NCBI RefSeq assembly: GCF_000527175.1
Contig: NZ_AZUR01000001.1
Span: 2,704,501 to 2,768,500 of the forward strand
Direction: 5' to 3'
DNA: 64,000 nt
From: Pseudogulbenkiania sp. MAI-1
Lineage (GTDB): Bacteria > Pseudomonadota > Gammaproteobacteria > Burkholderiales > Chromobacteriaceae
Each line of letters begins with the position of its first letter. Position 1 is the first letter of the stretch. Shown here piece after piece: positions 60,094 to 64,000 of this stretch. The notes below the pieces were generated by a model. It saw nothing but the letters and a program-made list of their open reading frames with translations. It made no database searches and had not been told where the DNA came from. The position numbers and the translations under genes were made by a program.

Positions 60094-60171
60094 GGTGGGG
60101 ACTCCAGATTGCAGGCTACGGATGGGTTTCTGGCGGATAATGCCCTCATGCCCCTACCTCGGGCAACCCTC

Positions 60172-60214
60172 AGAAACCATTCACGATCTTACTACGCGCC
60201 CCTGATCGGAAACC
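60172..60214. repeat. End fragment of the structured repeat family
   Basis: AGAAACCATTCACGATCTTA, followed by CTACGCGCCCCTGATCGG, matches the inverted right end of the element at 54759-54934 (AGAACCTGTTCACGATCTTG then CTGCGCGTCCCTGATCGG) with few differences. It lies just upstream of the phosphodiesterase gene. Confidence 0.7.
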
Positions 60215-60239
60215 GTTTCTTACCGCGAGATATCCACCC

Positions 60240-61421
60240 ATGCTCCAACACTGCCCCGGTTCGCACTGGCCCGACTACCACGGCTGCAGCCTGCTCAACC
60301 TGACCGCCACCCTGGCCGCCGCTCTCGGTGCCCCCACCGGCCATGCGCCGCTGCGCCACCCGGCCCTCGCCGGGCTGGCCACGCGCCGACACGTGATTCT
60401 GCTGGTGATCGACGGGCTCGGCCAGCAGCAGCTTCAGACGCTGGGGCCGGACAGTGCCTTGCGCCAGCACCAGCAGAGCACGCTGACCTCGGTGTTTCCA
60501 TCGACTACCGCCGCCGCCATCACCACGCTGATGACCGGTGAGCCGCCGGCACGGCATGGGCTGACGGGCTGGCACGTCTATCAGGAAAACCCGGAGCGCA
60601 TCGTCGCCGCCCTGCCGCTGTCGGTACGCTGGCCGGAGGACGACACCAGCGATGCCGCCACCGTGGCCGACACCCTGTTCGAGACGCCCGCGCTGTTCGA
60701 CCGCTTTGCCCGCCCGGCGACGGTGCTGCATCCGGTCTACATCGCCGACTCACCCTACAGCCGCCAGCACTCGGGGCAGGCGCAACGCCTGCCCTATCGC
60801 AGCATCGAAGACATGTTCGAGCAGTTGCAGCAGATCGTGCAGGCCGACAGCGGCCCGAGTTTCATCTATGGCTACCTGCCGCAGCTCGACGCGGCGATGC
60901 ACGCGCATGGCACCGGAGCCGAGCCAGTGCGGCAGCTGTTCGCCCAGATCGATCAGGCGTTCCGGCTGTTCACCGAATCACTGCGCGGCCAGGACGTCAC
61001 GGTGCTGGTCACTGCCGATCACGGTTTCATCGACGCCCCGCTGGAGCGACAGCTCGATCTGGAAGACTACCCCGAGTTGCTGGAAGATCTGCGCGCTCCC
61101 TTGTCCGGCGAGCGGCGCGTCGCGTTCTGCCACGTGCGCCCCGGCCGCGAGGAGCGCTTCCTCGCCAACGCCCGCCGCCTGCTCGGCCACGCCGCCTGGT
61201 GCCTGGAGAGCCGGCAGTTGCTCGAAGCCGGCACCTTCGGCCCCGGCCCGCAGCACGCCGGGCTCCCCCGGCGCATCGGTGAGGTGGCGCTGATCATGAA
61301 GGACGACTGGACGCTGCGCGACCTCGCCCCCGGCGAAAAGCCCTACTACCTGCCCGGCGTGCACGCCGGCGTCAGCGCGGCGGAGATGACGGTGCCGCTG
61401 ATCGTGTTCGACGGGCGCTGA
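60240..61421 (+). CDS. Alkaline phosphatase-fold phosphodiesterase/pyrophosphatase family protein
   Basis: A 393-residue protein of the nucleotide pyrophosphatase/phosphodiesterase branch of the alkaline phosphatase superfamily. The first metal aspartate is in HVILLVIDGLGQQQLQTL, the nucleophile threonine in TSVFPSTTAAAITTLMTGEP, and later metal ligands in GYLPQLDAAMHAHG and TVLVTADHGFIDAP. There is no signal peptide, so it appears cytoplasmic. The substrate is unknown. Confidence 0.9.
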   Translation: MLQHCPGSHWPDYHGCSLLNLTATLAAALGAPTGHAPLRHPALAGLATRRHVILLVIDGLGQQQLQTLGPDSALRQHQQSTLTSVFPSTTAAAITTLMTGEPPARHGLTGWHVYQENPERIVAALPLSVRWPEDDTSDAATVADTLFETPALFDRFARPATVLHPVYIADSPYSRQHSGQAQRLPYRSIEDMFEQLQQIVQADSGPSFIYGYLPQLDAAMHAHGTGAEPVRQLFAQIDQAFRLFTESLRGQDVTVLVTADHGFIDAPLERQLDLEDYPELLEDLRAPLSGERRVAFCHVRPGREERFLANARRLLGHAAWCLESRQLLEAGTFGPGPQHAGLPRRIGEVALIMKDDWTLRDLAPGEKPYYLPGVHAGVSAAEMTVPLIVFDGR

Positions 61422-61537
61422 GCCGCAACCCCGGCCATCACGGGCATGACGGAATACTCGCCATAGGCAAGATGGACTAGCGCCCCTAAAACGAGCGGTG
61501 GATGGTCACCCACGCATGGCAGGCGTATGGTGGGCCG

Positions 61538-61936
61538 ATGAAAGCGAAGACTCCTCTACCCTTGGTCTACGCCTGCTCGGGCTGTTCCAGCGCGGCCCAG
61601 ATGGCCAACGATTTTGCCCTGCGGCTGACCCGCAACGGCGCGGCCGAAATGTCCTGCATTTCCGGCGTCGGCGGGGGCGTGCCGGCGCTGGTGCGGCTCG
61701 CCCGCTCGGGGCGGCCGATATTGGCACTGGACGGCTGTCCGCTCGCCTGCGTCAAGGCCTGTCTCGCCAACGCAGGGGTAGAAGCGGACCGCCACGTGGT
61801 GCTGTCGGCGTTCGGCGTGGTCAAGCGCAAACACCACGATTACGACGCGGCCGAGGCCGAACGGCTGTGGCCGGTGATCCTGGCCGAGTCGGAAACGCTC
61901 TCCGCCTCTCCGGCAAAACGTGACCAGCAAGGCTGA
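61538..61936 (+). CDS. DGC-domain putative zinc-binding protein
   Basis: A 132-residue protein with the cysteine motifs YACSGCSSAAQMANDFA (about 9-25), EMSCISGVGGG and LDGCPLACVKACLANAG (about 67-83), the pattern of the DGC (aspartate-glycine-cysteine) putative zinc-binding family. The start at 61538 puts the conserved part near the N-terminus; an ATG 36 bases upstream is possible. Function not established; related proteins occur near metal or sulfur metabolism genes. Confidence 0.85.
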   Translation: MKAKTPLPLVYACSGCSSAAQMANDFALRLTRNGAAEMSCISGVGGGVPALVRLARSGRPILALDGCPLACVKACLANAGVEADRHVVLSAFGVVKRKHHDYDAAEAERLWPVILAESETLSASPAKRDQQG

Positions 61937-61947
61937 AGCGCCCGCGT

Positions 61948-62958
61948 TCAGCCCTCGCCGAAATTCGCTTCCAGTTCGCGGATCGCCTGCCGGGTGACCC
62001 TGGCCGGCACCACCACGCGGCGCACCGGCGGAATCTCGCACAGCACCACTTCTTCGAAACAGATCGGATTGCCATTCCCCGAGCCGTCGTCCGGTTGCAC
62101 CACACCCATGCGGTCGAGATTGAGCGTGACGCGGCTGCTGCTGAAGTAGTCGGTCGGATGCTCCAGAATCTGACGCACTTCGCGCAGCATGCCATCCAGC
62201 GTCAACTGGGACTTGAGCGCCGCCAATTCGGCGCGCACCTCGTCGAAATGGCGTTTCAGCGCCTGCGGCGAATCGGGCAAGGCCGGCCCTTGGTCCGCCA
62301 TGGCGTCCACCACCACCTGGCCGGGCGCACGCAGGGTCTTCAGGCGCAGCTCGACGCGCAGCAGCTCGCTCTCCAACTCCACCCGCCGCGCTTCCTTGTC
62401 GCGCAGGCGGCGCGAGATCACCGTCGTCAACCGCTCCACCCCTCGCTCGGCCAGTTGCGGGACGAATTGCTCCAGCGAGGCGCAAGGCAGGGTCAGCCTA
62501 TGATTGTCGAAACTGACCACCACCTGCGGCACTTCGGCCCTCACCTCGCCGTTATGGTTGACCATGCCGAGGCGCTGGTTGTCGCTGCGATGCATGATGA
62601 GCAGGCAGAATGCGCAGTCGCCGTTGGCGGGATGAGAGAAGAAATCGCGTAGCTCCTCGCTGGTCTGCAGCAGGTCGAGCAGGCTGGCCGGCGAGGCAAA
62701 GAACATCCCGAGCCGGCGGTCGGTGGTGAAGCTGCGCCAGGAGAGCTCCAACGGCTCGGGCAGGTCCTGCGTCAGCTGCCCGGCGAAATCCAGCGTCCGC
62801 GTCATGCCGCGCAGCAACGCGCGCGGGTAGCCGGGCGCCAGGCGCAAGCGCGGCTCGACCGTCTCGATCACCCGCTCCAACTCGGCCAGCAACTGCCGGC
62901 GGTTCTTGGAGGAACCGCTACGCCGGTTGAGAAGCAGATCGACCAGTTGCTTGAGCAT
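61948..62958 (-). CDS. Conserved-looking protein of unknown function
   Basis: A 336-residue soluble protein that I do not recognise. The N-terminal part is basic and helical (LKQLVDLLLNRRSGSSKNRR). The middle has SWRSFTTDRRLGMFFASPAS and a possible coiled coil at about 180-260 (RRLRDKEARRVELESELLRV and HFDEVRAELAALKSQL). The C-terminal part is beta-rich (VVLCEIPPVRRVVVPARVTR). No signal peptide or membrane segment. It is convergent with the DGC gene and lies 27 bases after the pseudouridine synthase gene on the same strand, so it may share its transcript. Confidence 0.8.
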   Translation of the reverse strand: MLKQLVDLLLNRRSGSSKNRRQLLAELERVIETVEPRLRLAPGYPRALLRGMTRTLDFAGQLTQDLPEPLELSWRSFTTDRRLGMFFASPASLLDLLQTSEELRDFFSHPANGDCAFCLLIMHRSDNQRLGMVNHNGEVRAEVPQVVVSFDNHRLTLPCASLEQFVPQLAERGVERLTTVISRRLRDKEARRVELESELLRVELRLKTLRAPGQVVVDAMADQGPALPDSPQALKRHFDEVRAELAALKSQLTLDGMLREVRQILEHPTDYFSSSRVTLNLDRMGVVQPDDGSGNGNPICFEEVVLCEIPPVRRVVVPARVTRQAIRELEANFGEG

Positions 62959-62985
62959 GGGACTTACCGTGTCGGCATGCGCCGC

Positions 62986-63714
62986 TCAGAACCGTTCGTC
63001 TTCGCGCAGGTAGCGCCACTGCCCGGGCGGCAGATCGCCCAGCATGACGTTGCCGATGCGCACCCGCTTGAGCCCCACCACCTGCAGGCCGACCAGTTCG
63101 CACATGCGGCGGATCTGGCGCTTCTTGCCCTCGCGCAGCACGAAGCGCAGCTGGTCTTCGTTCTGCCAGGTCACCTTGGCCGGGCGCAGCGGCTGGCCGT
63201 CGAGCGACAGGCCGTGGTTGAGCAGTTTCAGCCCGTCGGGGATCAACTGTCCGGTGACGCGCACCAGATACTCTTTCTCCACCGTGGAGTTCTCCCCGAT
63301 CAGTTGCTTGGCCACCACGCCGTCCTGGGTCAGCACCAAGAGGCCGACCGAGTCGATGTCGAGCCGTCCGGCCGGCGCCAGGCCCTTGAGGTGGTTGGGG
63401 CTGAAACGGATGCCGCTCTTGTCGCCCTCCCAGTGGTTGGCCGGCACCGCCAGCATGGCGGCCGGCTTGTAGCCTTTTTCGGCCTGGCCGGAGACATAGC
63501 CCACCGGCTTGTTGAGCAGGATGGTGACGCGCGCCGATTGCGCCTTCTTGGCGCGTGGGTCGAGTTCGATCTGCTGATGAGGCAGCACCTTGAGACCGAG
63601 CACCGCCACCTGGCCGTCCACTTTCACCCAGCCCTGCTCGATATAGCTGTCGGCCTCGCGGCGCGAACAGATGCCGAGTTCGGCGAGGCGTTTCGAAAGT
63701 CGTACGGGTTCCAT
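62986..63714 (-). CDS. RluF/RsuA-family pseudouridine synthase
   Basis: A 242-residue enzyme. The N-terminal S4 domain reads VRLSKRLAELGICSRREADS. The catalytic aspartate is in AGRLDIDSVGLLVLTQDG (about 121-138). The closing part KKRQIRRMCELVGLQVVGLK and the GxW near the C-terminus resemble RluF, which modifies 23S rRNA and tRNA-Tyr, more than RsuA or RluB. The exact target is not certain. It begins MEPVRLSKR after a normal gap. Confidence 0.9.
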   Translation of the reverse strand: MEPVRLSKRLAELGICSRREADSYIEQGWVKVDGQVAVLGLKVLPHQQIELDPRAKKAQSARVTILLNKPVGYVSGQAEKGYKPAAMLAVPANHWEGDKSGIRFSPNHLKGLAPAGRLDIDSVGLLVLTQDGVVAKQLIGENSTVEKEYLVRVTGQLIPDGLKLLNHGLSLDGQPLRPAKVTWQNEDQLRFVLREGKKRQIRRMCELVGLQVVGLKRVRIGNVMLGDLPPGQWRYLREDERF

Positions 63715-63841
63715 GGCACATCCTGAAAGAAAAAAGCGGCTGCTTGGCCGCCCGGTTGATCTGGCCCGTATTGTAGGAGATACGGCGGCAGGAGGCCATG
63801 ACGGGATGCGTCAGGCACGCCGCTGTCCCGAGGAAAGGACG

Positions 63842-63875
63842 AAAAAAAAACCGGATCCGCCTGTGGCGGACCCGG
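63842..63875 (-). terminator. Rho-independent terminator of a gene entering from the right
   Basis: On the minus strand CCGGGTCCGCC-ACA-GGCGGATCCGG is followed by nine T. It serves a minus-strand gene whose body lies mostly beyond 64000. Confidence 0.92.
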
Positions 63876-63942
63876 GCAAGGGACCAATTACCAATATCGA
63901 AACAAACCAAACCGAAGGAAGACCTGACATCGAAAAGGTCAT

Positions 63943-64000
63943 CATGAATGTGGGCTGACCTCGACATTCAGCATGACGCTTCTCCCGCCTGCCAAGGGCA
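63943..64000 (-). CDS. Possible end of a minus-strand gene running off the window
   Basis: The minus strand from the window edge reads PLAGGRSVMLNVEVSPHS before a stop at 63943-63945, and a strong terminator follows 67 bases downstream. A real C-terminus is plausible, but 18 residues are too few to name it. Confidence 0.35.

Overview
The window reads as GC-rich chromosomal DNA of a betaproteobacterium, most likely from the Neisseriales/Chromobacteriaceae. That placement is an inference from base composition, the xseB-ispA-dxs order, FolE2, DsbD, Lon, Lhr and AmrS-type housekeeping genes; no rRNA or other firm marker is present.

Layout. 1-993: C-terminal part of a chemotaxis receptor. 1170-11746: a type I restriction-modification locus on the minus strand (hsdM, hsdS, a DUF1016 remnant, an IS3 remnant, an OLD-like ATPase/TOPRIM gene, hsdR, a YgjP-like metallopeptidase). 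It appears to be a scar between two related hsd loci: it carries a second, truncated hsdR start and a second hsdS tail fused to transposase sequence. A tRNA-Ala(CGC) lies next to it. 12259-16836: OmpA-like lipoprotein, a YadGH-type ABC exporter, an AmrS-like radical SAM enzyme and a glutathione S-transferase.

17084-26857: an iron-uptake block. It has a TonB-dependent receptor and a five-gene operon with the composition of the vibrioferrin operon pvsABCDE (ATP-grasp, NIS synthetase, MFS exporter, NIS synthetase, PLP decarboxylase). Each transcription unit is preceded by a Fur-box-like palindrome. 26858-27430 holds decayed gene fragments. 27431-35331: a small exported protein, an hsp20-lon overlapping pair and a giant Lhr helicase.

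35443-40995: a trans-3-hydroxy-L-proline/proline-type catabolic block (dehydratase, periplasmic amino-acid binding protein, FAD D-amino-acid dehydrogenase, ornithine-cyclodeaminase-like reductase) divergent from a FadR-type regulator. 41025-44293: AraC regulator/EamA exporter pair, then a ThiS/MoaD-like protein next to a BNR-repeat protein.

44441-49369 is the most novel part: an atypical LuxR-type response regulator, a 60-residue peptide with a leader-like N-terminus and two GYEGQPGNQG repeats, a PqqD-like/M50 protease/HlyD fusion, and a 2OG-Fe(II) oxygenase. Together they look like a ribosomally made, modified and exported peptide system. Hairpins between the peptide and the protease could tune expression.

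49484-64000: xseB-ispA-dxs, an MgtC/DUF4010 membrane protein, folE2, dsbD, an AI-2E family transporter, a thiolase, a YkgJ-type protein, an alkaline-phosphatase-fold enzyme, a DGC-domain zinc protein, an unknown 336-residue protein and an RluF-like pseudouridine synthase. Several intergenic gaps here carry members of one structured repeat family whose hairpins show compensatory changes.
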